A DNA stretch of 64,000 bases from Tranzscheliella williamsii (GCA_023212725.1 JALBYF010000043.1:1-64000), one strand, 5' to 3'; shown: positions 51,740-62,157, counted from the first letter of the stretch. A program made the numbers and translations. The notes: generated by a model not told the origin, from the letters alone.

Positions 51740-52832
51740 ATGCTGGATGTTGCGACGATAGAACCTCAGCGGTATATTCCACTGCTGGGGCTCAGCGGCC
51801 TCGGGTCGGATCTGCAAGGTGCGTCCTCCTAGTGGCTGCCTTGAGTTGGTTGCGATCTTACTGACCCTCCTAGCATGGCCTGCGTCTGGCCTCGTATCAG
51901 GTGTCCTCTTCAGCAGCCCGTGGAAGAAGTCGGCTTCGTTGCTCTCGTCGAACAGTTCCTCAGCCGCTCCATCAGGCGCTTCGAACACAGGGCTGGCGAC
52001 GCCGACGCTCTCCTCCTCTGCGTCTTTGGAAACCACGCCCGAACTAGTCGATCTTGAGAACGGCCCTTCTCGCTATGCCGCCTATGCTATGCGGCTCAAG
52101 ACGGTCATCCTGGCTTCGTCGCGCTATGTCGCCTACTCTTCGGATATCGGCGAGGCTTTCCGTCCGATGACCCGGCCGGAAGTAGTGCGCGGCGCTTACG
52201 CCATCTCGTGGCTCTATATCCTCGGCGATGTTGGCTATGCCGGCTACAAAGCGGCCAAGCAGTACGAAGCGCTCTCCTCCGCCACGTTTTCGTCCAAATC
52301 ATCGACGCCGGTCGGGGAGCTGGAGTCCGAGATGGCGCGGTATGCCGACCAGGCGCTGAGCAAAGTGCGACACAATCTGCCGCTGGAAAAGATCCTGGAC
52401 GCCAAGACGCTCGATAAGCTCTCGCCTGTGGAGAAGGTCGAGCTGCGCAAGCGACATGCAGAGCGGCTCAGCCAGGAGGGCCACGCCGCCGGCGTCGACC
52501 CGGGCAAGATCTCCGAGTCGACCCACGTCGGTCTGGTGATGGCGCGCCGTGCCGTCTTCCAGAGCCTCGCTTCCATGGCGCTCCCCGCGTTCACCATCCA
52601 CAGCATCGTGCGCTACTCGGCGCCAGTGTTTGCCAAGGCCAGCTCCCAGCGCGTCAGGGCCGCCGGCCCCACCGTCGCCGGCCTCATGTTTGTCCCCGCC
52701 CTCCCCTTCCTCTTCGACGAACCCGTCGAACACGTCATCGACCTTGCCTTTGACTGGCTCCAGGAGCGCATCCTCGGCAGCGACAAGGCTGCTGACCGTA
52801 TCCTCGGCGCCGCAAAGGAAAAGCTTCTCTAA
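51740..52832 (+). CDS. MTP18/MTFP1-like mitochondrial inner-membrane protein (two exons)
   Basis: Exons 51740-51818 and 51874-52832 join to 345 residues across a 55-base intron (GTGCGT...TACTGAC...CCTAG). Without the splice the long frame has no ATG before residue about 90, so an upstream exon is required; this one begins MLDVATIEPQ, but other first exons are possible. The conserved core reads SRYVAYSSDIGEAFRP, RGAYAISWLYILGDVGYAGYK, ARRAVFQSLASMALPAFTIH and AGPTVAGLMFVPALPFLFDEPVEHVIDLAFD, as in MTFP1/MTP18. Family members are mitochondrial inner-membrane proteins that influence fission. A central Leu/Lys-rich insertion (about 165-230) is longer than in animal proteins. Confidence 0.82.
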
Positions 52833-53170
52833 TACAGCTCCCCGGCGTCGCTTCCTACTGTTTCGCCACAATGCCTCTCTCAATAGATAGCCCACCGTAG
52901 CTTGCTTTGTGTACCATATACCGACTGCCTATGCCGCCATCCTGCGACGGAGGTGCAGCATGACCTGCGGCGACAAGTAGCAGCTTATACATGGTCAGGT
53001 GCACTGTGCGGACTCGAGTTAAAATGGCACATCTGTGAGCCAGCTTCACTCGCGGAGCACAGTGAGAGCGCCTATTTGAATCGACAATCCTGTTTTGTGC
53101 GCGTGGGACGTGCCTTAGCATCACCACGCTTGGCCCGAACCTTCTGTACCCTTGGCGCTCTGTACCTTTG
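52833..53170. other. Short intergenic region
   Basis: 338 bases between tandem genes. No feature seen. Confidence 0.5.
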
Positions 53171-54832
53171 ATGCTTGTAGCACTTGCCGGCCGGGGAGCG
53201 ATGGGCCGTGCGCTGGGGATGGCGGGGAGCAAACTGCTCGTGCTGGCGTACGTCCTGGTGGTGCTGCTGGGCTTGGTCTTTGCGGACGGCGGTGGTGCGG
53301 ACGCTGCGGCGGAGCTGATGGACGAGGACGGCTCGAATCGTGCGGGGGCGTCGAGGGAGCGGTTGGGGAAGCGGCTGGGGGAGATGCCGGTGCTGGCGTA
53401 CGTGACGCCGTGGAATGAGCGGGGGAAGGTGCTGGCACGGCAGTACCGGGGGAAGCTGGACCTGGTGAGCCCGGTGTGGTACACGGTGTTGGTGGAGCGG
53501 GATGGCGCGGTCGGGGCGGAGGGGGTTGGGCAGCAGACGCGGGAGTATCGGCTGAGCGGTGGACCAAGCACCAGGGCGGACGAGCGGTGGTACAAGGTGC
53601 TGCAGCGGCGGACGGCGGCGGGGGAGGCGGTCAAGGTTGTGCCGCGCTTCTACCTGGACGGGTGGGAGCAGAGCGACTACGCGGAGCTGCTGTCCAACTC
53701 GACGCTCTGGACGCTGCTGGCGGATGCCATCGCCGACGAGGTTGCGGCACGCGGGTACGACGGTGCCGTCTTCGAAAGCGCTGCTACTCATCTGCTGTAC
53801 GAGCCGCTGCGTGCGCTCTCAGCGCGCCTCCGTCCCGCCTGCTCGCTGGTCACTGTGCTGCCGCCGATCCGGACCCCCCTCTCGCTCGGCACCCCGCACG
53901 CTCCGCTCACCGCGACCCAGCAGAGTCAGAACCAGATGATCCTCCAAGCCATCCCCCAGCTCGCCCACGTCTCGGACTGGTTCAGCATAATGACCTACGA
54001 CATGTCGGGACCCGCGGGCCGCGCCAGCGCGCTGACCGGCGCCGACCTGCCCGCAGATAGCCCGCTTCGCCAGGCAAAGCCAGGCAGCCTGCGCGAGCCG
54101 GGGCCCAACACTGCGCCGGCATGGGTTGCGGAAAACGTCGAGGCGGTCATGGAGGCCGCGCGCGCAGCACAGCGCAGCCGCCTGCGCACCGCGCGCAAGC
54201 AGAGCGCCCGCACCCCCAACCAGCCCGCCCTCGACCCCACAACGCTGCTCCACGACCCGAGCAATCCATTCGGCTATGCGGACTTTGACACGGCCCAGCT
54301 CGACCCAGACGAGCCGCAACGGGCAGACGCTGACGACGACGACGCCGGCGTAGATGCGGACGCCGATGCCGAGGCGGTCGAGGCGTATGCGGCGAGCGTG
54401 GCGCACCAGCTGCTAATGGGCCTCCCCCTGTACGCCTACCGCTACCCAGTGTTGCTCCTCAACACAACCACCGGCAAACCGGTCCAGCCAGACCCGCGCA
54501 ACCCATCGCTGCCCGCAGGCGCAGCAGACATCCTAGCCCTCCTGCGCGGCCCCGGCGAGCCACTGACTACCCCCGCCGCAGCAGCACTCCATCCCCCCTC
54601 CAACCACGCCACAGACCCAGCCTCCGCCGAATCCCACTTCGACTACATCCAACCCAACGCCCCCCGCGCCACCGCGCTCGGCCTCCGCCCAGGCGACCCC
54701 ATCCACTGGCAAGTCTGGCTCCCCTCCCCAGCATCCATCCGCGCCCGCACCGCCCCTGTCGCCGCCCACTCCGCCGGCATCGCCCTCTGGGAGCTCGGCC
54801 AGGCTTCCGAATCCCTCCTTGCAGAGCTATAA
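53171..54832 (+). CDS. CHID1-like GH18-fold protein (chitinase domain-containing 1)
   Basis: 553 residues from ATG 53171 (alternative 53201). An N-terminal signal peptide or anchor (KLLVLAYVLVVLLGLVFA) is followed by the CHID1-type order: VLAYVTPWNERG, DLVSPVWYTVL, VVPRFYLDGW, YDGAVFES, DWFSIMTYDMS, NTAPAWVAENV, LLMGLPLYAY, HWQVWLP, IALWELGQ. Human CHID1 shares this order. The catalytic DxxDxDxE of true chitinases is replaced: the equivalent position reads YDGAVFES with a single late Glu, so hydrolytic activity is doubtful. A long acidic insertion (about 370-410, repeated Asp/Ala) lies between core strands. It is probably a secretory-pathway glycan-binding protein. Confidence 0.8.
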   Translation: MLVALAGRGAMGRALGMAGSKLLVLAYVLVVLLGLVFADGGGADAAAELMDEDGSNRAGASRERLGKRLGEMPVLAYVTPWNERGKVLARQYRGKLDLVSPVWYTVLVERDGAVGAEGVGQQTREYRLSGGPSTRADERWYKVLQRRTAAGEAVKVVPRFYLDGWEQSDYAELLSNSTLWTLLADAIADEVAARGYDGAVFESAATHLLYEPLRALSARLRPACSLVTVLPPIRTPLSLGTPHAPLTATQQSQNQMILQAIPQLAHVSDWFSIMTYDMSGPAGRASALTGADLPADSPLRQAKPGSLREPGPNTAPAWVAENVEAVMEAARAAQRSRLRTARKQSARTPNQPALDPTTLLHDPSNPFGYADFDTAQLDPDEPQRADADDDDAGVDADADAEAVEAYAASVAHQLLMGLPLYAYRYPVLLLNTTTGKPVQPDPRNPSLPAGAADILALLRGPGEPLTTPAAAALHPPSNHATDPASAESHFDYIQPNAPRATALGLRPGDPIHWQVWLPSPASIRARTAPVAAHSAGIALWELGQASESLLAEL

Positions 54833-55255
54833 TACATCCCCGCCATCCAAGCACACAATCCAACCGCCGTCCAAAGTACACAATGCGGACCGCCGTCCAA
54901 GCACACGATGCGAGCCGCGTTTCCGGAGTAGAACGGGATGGTAGGGCAGATGATACAGCGTATACCGATGGATGGCGCTTGTGTGATGGACAAGAAGGAT
55001 GCAAGGATGGTGCAAGCGGAAGGGGAAGGAGGCGGATGTCTAGTGAAGAGACGCCGGCGGTGGACGGTAGCCGGGGCGAGAGAGACAAGAGGAAAGCAGC
55101 GCCAAAGACCAAGTAGGCAAAAGGAGGGACAGGAGCGAGAGCACAGTAGTGATGCAGTAGGACGGGCGGGAGGCGCAGCGATGGAAAGAGGTGAAAGCGG
55201 ACCAAGAGAGGTTGGCTAGGCGTGCGGACGGGTCGGTGAGAATGGTCAGCGCGGA
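54833..55255. other. Convergent 3' intergenic region with a short imperfect tandem repeat
   Basis: 423 bases between stop codons. A sequence close to CAAGCACACAATCCAACCGCCGTC recurs with changes two to three times at 54845-54910, a short imperfect repeat. No gene. Confidence 0.45.
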
Positions 55256-56370
55256 TTAGGCCAAGAGCTGGTTAAAGTAGGGATGGGTGAGGCATCGCTT
55301 TGCACTCGTCCTCCCCGCGGGGTCGTAGACGAGCATGCCTTTGAGCAGATCCAAGCCGTCACGGTCCAGACAAGGGACTGCCTTGCGTAGCGACATGCCT
55401 GTCCACTTGGGGAAGCTTTTCTTGTAGTCTGGCAGCTGCTGGACACCGGGCCAGATGTCGTCGGTGGGAGTGCCGAGCGTGCAGAAGATTTGGAAGATCT
55501 CGTCGATTTCCGAGTCGCCGGGGAAGAGCGGACGGCGGATGGCCATTTCGGCAAAGATGCAGCCTGCAGACCACATGTCGATGCCGGTGCTGTAGTGGCG
55601 AGAACCGAGGAGCACTTCCGGCGCCCTGTACCAGAGAGTGACTACCTCGTGAGTGTAGGTTCGCAAAGGAATACCGAAAGCTCGAGCAAGACCAAAGTCG
55701 GCTAGTTTGAGGTTGCCTTCCTTGTCGATCAGCAGATTCTGCGGTTTCAGATCGCGGTGGAGGATGCGGTGGGCGTGGCAGTAGTAGATGCCACGGATCA
55801 GCTGGTAGGTGAATTTGCGAACCATCTCGGGGCTCATGCCGTCCGGGCCTGTACCCTTATTGCGCCAGATATTGTCCATATACTTGCGAAGGTCGAGGTC
55901 GAGGAACTCCATGACGAGGTAGAGCTTGCTCTCATGGTGGATGATGTCGAATAGGCTGAGCCAGTCGACAGACGCAGACGCAAAGGACCAAGCAGGACAG
56001 GCGAATGAGTCAGTTTGCGGGAGACGGAGCACAACAGGAGCCGAGGGCTATGGTGGTAGGCTAGTGACGTACCGGACGATGTTGTCGTCTTTGAGCTCCT
56101 TGAGCAGAGAGATCTCGCGGATGGCTGTGGAAGGAACGCCTTCGTCCTCTGCTTCTAAGCGGATCTTTTTGAGCGCGACGATGCGCCCCTTGCCTCCCGG
56201 CGTGAGATCCCTCGCCTTGTATACAACGCCGTATGTGCCTAAGGTGGATCGAATGTCAGTAGCGTAAAGCATCGTGTGGCTGTGTGAGCGGGTGAGATAG
56301 CAGACGGCCAAGACTACTAGCGTGACATACCTTCTCCCACCTTCTCTAGCTTCTGGTAGTTTTCCATCAT
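55256..56370 (-). CDS. CDK1: Cyclin-dependent kinase 1 (Cdc2/Cdc28), three exons
   Basis: Exons 56370-56331, 56238-56073 and 55955-55256 join in frame to 301 residues (300 if the second of two adjacent ATGs is used). Introns of 92 and 117 bases start GTATGT and GTACGT and end AG. Features: glycine loop VGEGTYGVV with the inhibitory Thr-Tyr pair, the exact cyclin-binding helix [42 protein letters not shown] and [11 protein letters not shown], and a cell-cycle-type [12 protein letters not shown] segment. Exact PSTAIRE plus [17 protein letters not shown] distinguishes CDK1 from Pho85/CDK5-type kinases. The serine/threonine kinase drives G1/S and G2/M transitions; in smut fungi it also couples the cycle to pathogenic filamentation, from published knowledge. 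Confidence 0.96.
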
Positions 56371-57673
56371 TCTTGGCGACGAGGAGAGGGGTGTAGTGCA
56401 AAGCGGTCCCGGGGATGCCTGGTACGCAAGCGACTTGATGTGCTGTTGGCTAACCCTTTACTGTCGAGCGCTGAAGACGGGTGTATGGTGTTGAGACGTA
56501 TGCGAAGGTGATCGAGGTATCTGTTACGGTGTGGTGACGGTGATGACGGTGGTGACGGTGTGGACGGTGAAGATGCTGTTGGAAGGCAAAAGGCGGAAGT
56601 GTTGGTCTCCAACTCGAGTGTCTCGAGCGTGTCTCGCTCTGCGCTGCTGCCAGTCTCTACGGCCTGGATGGCTGCTTTGCCAGCTGAGCGCGGCTTCGGC
56701 TCTGTGTTGCATTCGACCGGTCTGCCAAAAGTGTTTCTTTCCCAGCAGAGCGCGTTTAAATCGGCGCTGAGAAATTCAGAGCGCGCGCGTCCCAGACGTT
56801 CCTAAACACAACCCCACCGCGACAGCGACAGTGATAGTAACAACGACATCGACAGTGATATTGACAGCGACAGCAATAGTGACAGTAACAGTGACAGTGA
56901 GAGGTGGCAGTGACGAAAGAGTGCAATGACTGCGAGAACAAGAGCAATAAATCGGTAGAGAGAGGATCTGTGACTATAAACAGGCCGACTGTGATGGCGC
57001 GCCACTCTACGCTTCGCCAAGTATACATCTAACACGTTCAGATTCACACTGATCTGCTTAAGTTGCCTTGTAACTGGGATCCTTCTCGCCCGATACTGTC
57101 AGAGCAGGAAAACGAGCCTCTTACTCACGAACGAATGACGGCAACTTTGGCCGGCGTCGATGGTAAGCACAGTCCCTCCCGCGTCGGCCGCACGTGACGG
57201 CTGGTTCACCTCATCACTCCTCCTGTTCTGTCACTATGGCCAATGTGGGTCACTACGCTATTGTCCATCCCAGAAGCAGCGGATGCAAACGCAAACGGCT
57301 TGTTCGTCAGACGAAAAAGAACGGGCAAGTTGCTTTGTCTATCAGCTTGCAAAAACGATCGATCTGTCGGAAAGCAGAGACCGACGATCTAACATAGCAA
57401 CACGCCGCCATAGAGCTTCACGCTTGGCTCACGTATTCAGACGCGATATTTACATTAACATGGGAATTCTCTTCTATTGATTGGGATTGTGATGGATGCA
57501 GGACCCTGTATCTAGTTCCTTCTTGGGGTAATCGGCGGGTTCATGCTGCGGCTCGACTCGCGCACGACCCGGGTCACCTCGTCCCGCACGGGCTAGAGGT
57601 GGGGCTCGATCCCCATCGCAGCTTCATGTCCGCACCCACGCTTGTCGGCTCACTCGTCTGACCCGTCCATCAA
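56371..57673. other. Divergent intergenic region, CDK1 / prolyl oligopeptidase
   Basis: 1.3 kb between divergent starts. It holds the CDK1 promoter with GACGGTG repeats near 56525-56573 and a GACAGT-type repeat at 56819-56914. No RNA gene or convincing ORF. Confidence 0.5.
56819..56914. repeat. Imperfect GACAGT/GACAGC hexamer repeat
   Basis: About sixteen variants of a six-base unit (GACAGT, GACAGC, AACAGT, GATAGT and similar) in the region upstream of CDK1. It is a simple repeat likely to vary in length between strains. Confidence 0.8.
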
Positions 57674-60211
57674 ATGCTAGCTCGCTCAGCATTCCGTGCT
57701 CTCACCTCTGCTTTCGTTTCTACCTCACGAGCCACCCTTGCATTCCCAGCAGTACGCTCTGTATCCACTCCCTCCGCTTGTTCGTGCCAGCATCCGCGCA
57801 CTTTCACCTCGACGTCTGCCAAAATGTCGGCCACTGTGCAAAACGCACCTGGTTGGTCGTCGGATCCAAGCCCCTTTCCCCAAGCTAGGAGAGACGAAGC
57901 CGCCTCCACCACCTACAAGTCGGCTTCGAAAGGCACCGTTACCGTACCTGAACCCTATGTCTGGCTCGAGAAACCCCCATCCCAGTCCGCCGAGACCAAG
58001 GCGTGGGTCCACGCCCAGGCCGAACTGACAAAAAAGTACCTCGACGGCTGCCAGCCCGACCTCGACATCCTCCGATCACGCATCGAAAAGAATTTTGACT
58101 TTGCTCGATACTCCGCTCCCACGCACAAGGGTGACGGACGCTACTACTACTCCTACAACTCCGGCCTATCTCCCCAGACGCTCATCTATGCTGCCACCGA
58201 GCAAGAGGTCCGACAGAATGCCGGCAAGAACGCTCGCGACCCCATTGGCGAGATCTTTTTCGATTCCAACTTGCTCAGTTCCGACAGTACCATTGCGCTC
58301 GCCTTCACCTCTTTTTCCAAGTCGGCAAAGTACATGGCCTACGGCATCAGCAAGAGCGGAAGCGACTGGCAGACGGTCTATTGCCGCGAAACCACCAAGC
58401 CTTTCCGTCTGCCAGAGGAAGCTTACAACGCCAATGGCACCATCAAGCTCTCCAAGCAAGAGCTCGCCAAGTATGTCGATCCTACTGGCGGTGTCGACCG
58501 CTTGGACGACGTGCTTGAAAATATCAAGTTCTCCTCGCCTACTTTCACTCACGACGACAAGGGCTTCTTCTACCAGGCCTACCCCTCGGTAGCCGTGACC
58601 GACAAGGGGACAGAGACAGATGCCAGCAAGGATGCCCAGCTCTGGTACCATCGGCTGGGCACGCCGCAGTCCGACGATATTCTAATAGTCAGCAAGGAAC
58701 CCAAGCTGCCAGAGTCCATGTGGCATACAAGCATCACCCACGACGGCAAATTTCTCATGCTTTCGAATTCCAAGGATACCGACACAAAGGCACGCTTCTA
58801 CATCCTCCCACTGGAAGCGCAAGAGATCGGAGCAGGCCAGGCCAAGTGGATCCCGCTTGCTTTGTCTTTCAAGTACATTTTCAACTACATAGCTAACAAC
58901 GGCAACCGCTTCTACTTTATCACCAACAAGGACTCGCCCAACTACAGGCTAGTCTACTGCGACATTGATCCCAGCAAGGCGCAGCAGACGGACAATGTGT
59001 GGCAGCTGACCGGTGAAGATATCGAGCTTCACGACCTGATCCCAGAGGACAAGGGAGCCCTGCTGTCTTCTGCTACTTGCATGGGAGAAAACAAGCTGCT
59101 TGTCATCTACTCTCGCGACGTAAAGGACGAGCTTTACCATTACGAGCTTGAGACAGGCAAGCGTGTCGAGCGGTTGCTCCCCAATCTGGTGGGTACCATC
59201 GACGAACTCTCAACCCGAAGAGAGGATCACCACGCCTTTGTCAAGTTCGGCTCCTTTGTCAATCCTGGACAGATGGTGCGTCTGGACTGGGAGGCCGGCT
59301 CAGCCGCCGACGCCAGGATGGCCAGCCAAAAGCCATACTACGATACTCAGGTCGAGGGGATCAAAGCCGACGATTTCGTTTCCGAGCAGGTCTTCATTAC
59401 CTCCAAGGACGGCACCAAAGTGCCCATGTTTGTTACGCATCCCAAAAGCGTCAAGAAGGATGGAAGTGCGCCCGCTATCCTCTACTTCTATGGCGGCTTC
59501 AATATTCCCATCACGCCCGCCTTTTCAGCGTCCATGATGTCGTGGATTGCCTCGTATAATGGTCTTCTAGCCTTTGTCAACTGCCGGGGCGGCGGAGAGT
59601 ACGGCGACGCGTGGCATGAGGCGGGCTCGCTGCTGAACAAGCAAAACGTTTTTGATGATGCGCTCTCGGCAGCAAAGTACCTGCATGAGAGCGGTTATGC
59701 GGCCAAAGGCAAGATCATCCTCTCTGGTGGATCCAACGGCGGCCTGGGCGTGGCAGCGTGTATCAATCAGCAGCTGCCAGAGCACGGCATTGGAGCGGGC
59801 ATTGCGGATGTTGGAGTGATGGACATGCTCAAGTTCCACACCTGGACCATCGGCAAGGCGTGGTGTGCTGACTACGGCAATCCGTCCGAGGACCCGGCCA
59901 TGTTTGACTACAACTATGCCTACTCGCCACTGCACAACGTCGACGCCAACAAGACCTACCCCACTACGGTGCTTGCCTGTGCCGATCACGACGACCGGGT
60001 CGTGCCGGCACACACCTTTAAGCTCATGGCCGAAATGCAGCACAAGCTGCCCAACAACCCGAACCCCTTACTCCTCCGCGTCGAGCTGGACGCAGGCCAC
60101 GGTGCCGGCAAGAGCACACAGAAACGGATCCAAGAAGCCGCTGAAAAGTACGCCATCGTCAGCCGAGCGCTGGGCCTCAAAATCAACCCGTCGGATGGTG
60201 GCAAGCTCTAG
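57674..60211 (+). CDS. Prolyl oligopeptidase (S9A), possibly dual-targeted
   Basis: 845 residues. After a 50-residue presequence rich in Arg/Ser/Ala/Thr and lacking acidic residues, the S9A layout follows: an N-terminal beta-propeller with KKYLDGCQPDLDILRSRIEKNFDFARYS, then the alpha/beta-hydrolase domain with YGGFNIPITPAFSASM, NCRGGGEYGDAWH, ILSGGSNGG (Ser near 688), ADHDDRVVPAH (Asp near 774) and DAGHGAGKST (His near 809). It cleaves short peptides after proline. A second in-frame ATG at 57824 (residue 51, MSATVQNAPGW) would give a cytosolic form beginning at the usual family start, so mitochondrial and cytosolic forms may come from one gene. Confidence 0.95.
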   Translation: MLARSAFRALTSAFVSTSRATLAFPAVRSVSTPSACSCQHPRTFTSTSAKMSATVQNAPGWSSDPSPFPQARRDEAASTTYKSASKGTVTVPEPYVWLEKPPSQSAETKAWVHAQAELTKKYLDGCQPDLDILRSRIEKNFDFARYSAPTHKGDGRYYYSYNSGLSPQTLIYAATEQEVRQNAGKNARDPIGEIFFDSNLLSSDSTIALAFTSFSKSAKYMAYGISKSGSDWQTVYCRETTKPFRLPEEAYNANGTIKLSKQELAKYVDPTGGVDRLDDVLENIKFSSPTFTHDDKGFFYQAYPSVAVTDKGTETDASKDAQLWYHRLGTPQSDDILIVSKEPKLPESMWHTSITHDGKFLMLSNSKDTDTKARFYILPLEAQEIGAGQAKWIPLALSFKYIFNYIANNGNRFYFITNKDSPNYRLVYCDIDPSKAQQTDNVWQLTGEDIELHDLIPEDKGALLSSATCMGENKLLVIYSRDVKDELYHYELETGKRVERLLPNLVGTIDELSTRREDHHAFVKFGSFVNPGQMVRLDWEAGSAADARMASQKPYYDTQVEGIKADDFVSEQVFITSKDGTKVPMFVTHPKSVKKDGSAPAILYFYGGFNIPITPAFSASMMSWIASYNGLLAFVNCRGGGEYGDAWHEAGSLLNKQNVFDDALSAAKYLHESGYAAKGKIILSGGSNGGLGVAACINQQLPEHGIGAGIADVGVMDMLKFHTWTIGKAWCADYGNPSEDPAMFDYNYAYSPLHNVDANKTYPTTVLACADHDDRVVPAHTFKLMAEMQHKLPNNPNPLLLRVELDAGHGAGKSTQKRIQEAAEKYAIVSRALGLKINPSDGGKL

Positions 60212-60669
60212 TGTACCGTTTCCATGCTTCGCTGCCGTGGCAGCCTTCACCACTGTCACCATCCCTGCATCTCACAGACTCATTGGTGCACACTGGCGAT
60301 TCTCTGTCTGTGGTCAAGCTACCTGGTACTGCGGTTGAGCTGTCGCTTGCTTGTGATTGTATACGGCCGATTGAGTTGGGATGACCGGCATTGCAACCTA
60401 ACAGATTTCCTTGCGCTGCACGGTCCTCGATTCAGATGGTGATTTACATGGGTTAATTCACGCATTTCTCGAGGAACGATAACGCATTGGCAACAAGTGC
60501 GGGACGCTGATGCATCCATCCAACATCCACTGGTTCTGCCGACAAGCTACGTCTTCCTAGCGACCGACGCCTTTCTTTGCAGGACATAGCACAGCTTCGC
60601 TCTCACAGCGACGGCGTGCGTTGTTAAGGGCTGCTCCTTGCTCATTCCCACTCCCGACCACGACACAAG
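60212..60669. other. Intergenic between tandem genes
   Basis: 458 bases, nothing recognisable beyond 3'/5' flanks. Confidence 0.5.
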
Positions 60670-62157
60670 ATGGTGGCGCAGGATGGATTCGTGGTGAACG
60701 GTAATCTGGCGGCGTTCGGTGCGGGCTTTGGAGCGCCATCGGCGTATGTGGCCGTGCGAAAAGGCGGTAGGTCCGCGGCTGCCGCTGAGAGCGACTACGA
60801 GCTGCAACGGCAGCGCAACATCGAGGAGAACCTCGCGCTGATGAAGAGCCTCGGCCTCTACCAGTCCGACATCCTCGGCGCGGAGAAGCCCAAGCCCAAG
60901 CCCAAGCCCAAGGTCACTGCGTATGTCGAGAGTGCCAGCCCTCGGTCCGAGGGCACTTCCGTGTCCAGCACCGCCGTCGAAGAGGCAGCAGTGGAGGCAC
61001 AGGTGTCGCCTGCCAAGGGCAAGTTCTCGGAGGATAGGCCGGCCAGGATCACCCGCTCGCTGTCGCGGACTCTCTTCCCCGGCCACTTAGACCCGCCGCA
61101 CTTATCAACAGCACGCCATTACGCTTCGTCGCTTCCTGGCTCGCCCACGAGCACCGCCAAGAGAGCGTACAAGACACGCCGCATTACCGACTTTGGCGGG
61201 CACGACAGCGACAGCCATGACGGTCCTTGGTATGCCAAACGGAAGCACGGAGAGCGCGAGCTGCAGCGCCAGTCAGAGCGGATCGGGGTGAGGAAGCATG
61301 ACCCGAAGCGGTTTGGAAGCATCCCAGGGATTGCGGTGGGAAAGGTGTGGGAGAAGCGGACGCACTGCTCGACGGATGCGGTGCACGCGCCCGTCGTGGC
61401 GGGCATCAGCGGGCACGAGGAAGTGGGATGCTGGTCGATCTGCCTGTCGGGCGGCTACGAGGGGGATGTGGACGCCGGCGACTCGTTTACCTACAGCGGC
61501 TCGGGCGGGCGCGACCTGAAGGGGACCGCGCAGCAGCCCAAGAACCTACGCACCGCGCCGCAGTCGTTCGACCAGACCTTTGACGGCAAAAACGCGGCGC
61601 TGAAGCGCTCCGTCGAGACCGGCCGCCCGATCCGCGTCGTGCGCGGCTTCAAGGGGCATCCCCGCTACAGCCCGCCAGAGGGCTACGTCTACAGCGGCCT
61701 CTACCGTGCCACCGCCGCCTGGCGCGAGACCGGCGCCGCCGGCTTCCAGGTCTGCCGCTTCCGCTTCCAGCGCCTCCCCGCCCAGCTGCCCCTTCCCACC
61801 TTCGATGCGACCCCCTCCGACCACACCGCGCACCCGCAGCCCACACCGCGTGCCCCCAGCGAGAGCAGCGACATCAGCGAGCTCACCGAGCTGTCCCAGC
61901 TGACCGAGCCGATCGAGCCGGCGGACATGACCGAGAGGATGGATAGCGACGACGGAAGCAGTGGCGAGCAGGTGGAGTACATGCTCGCCGACGCTGGCTT
62001 CGACCGTGCGGCGTACCTGGTCGTCGACCACCTCGAACTGCCCCTTGCCACGCCGGTTGGCAAGGTTTTCAAGGCACGCCGCGCCCCTGCGCCTGCGCCT
62101 GCGCCGGCAGCTCGACGGCTGCGAGCGCGCAAGCGCGGCTTCCGCTATACCCGCTAG
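60670..62157 (+). CDS. SRA (YDG)-domain protein, UHRF-like but without RING or PHD
   Basis: 495 residues. The N-terminal 200 residues are low complexity, with a Lys-Pro repeat; an SRA/YDG domain follows at about 210-380: FGSIPGIAVGKVWEKR, HAPVVAGISGHEEVGCWSIC, SGGYEGDVDAGDSFTYSGSG, SFDQTFDGKNAALKRSVETG, PIRVVRGFKGHPRYSPPEGY, YSGLYRATAAWRE. Domains of this type bind modified cytosine or hemimethylated CpG. The RING, PHD and ubiquitin-like domains of vertebrate UHRF1 are absent, and no SET domain is attached. The C-terminal 110 residues are acidic/Ser/Thr-rich, ending in an Arg-rich tail. Role (DNA-methylation reading or DNA damage) unknown. Strongly GC-rich 3' half. Confidence 0.85.
   Translation: MVAQDGFVVNGNLAAFGAGFGAPSAYVAVRKGGRSAAAAESDYELQRQRNIEENLALMKSLGLYQSDILGAEKPKPKPKPKVTAYVESASPRSEGTSVSSTAVEEAAVEAQVSPAKGKFSEDRPARITRSLSRTLFPGHLDPPHLSTARHYASSLPGSPTSTAKRAYKTRRITDFGGHDSDSHDGPWYAKRKHGERELQRQSERIGVRKHDPKRFGSIPGIAVGKVWEKRTHCSTDAVHAPVVAGISGHEEVGCWSICLSGGYEGDVDAGDSFTYSGSGGRDLKGTAQQPKNLRTAPQSFDQTFDGKNAALKRSVETGRPIRVVRGFKGHPRYSPPEGYVYSGLYRATAAWRETGAAGFQVCRFRFQRLPAQLPLPTFDATPSDHTAHPQPTPRAPSESSDISELTELSQLTEPIEPADMTERMDSDDGSSGEQVEYMLADAGFDRAAYLVVDHLELPLATPVGKVFKARRAPAPAPAPAARRLRARKRGFRYTR
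60886..60912 (+). repeat. AAGCCC repeat encoding Lys-Pro
   Basis: In-frame hexamer repeat within the SRA gene, read as (KP)n. Confidence 0.8.

Noticed and set aside
57540..57650. tRNA-like sequence (GGGGCTCGATCCCC T-arm-like hairpin)
   Set aside because: The loop and B-box do not fit GGTTCGANTCC and no acceptor/anticodon arms can be drawn with correct lengths.
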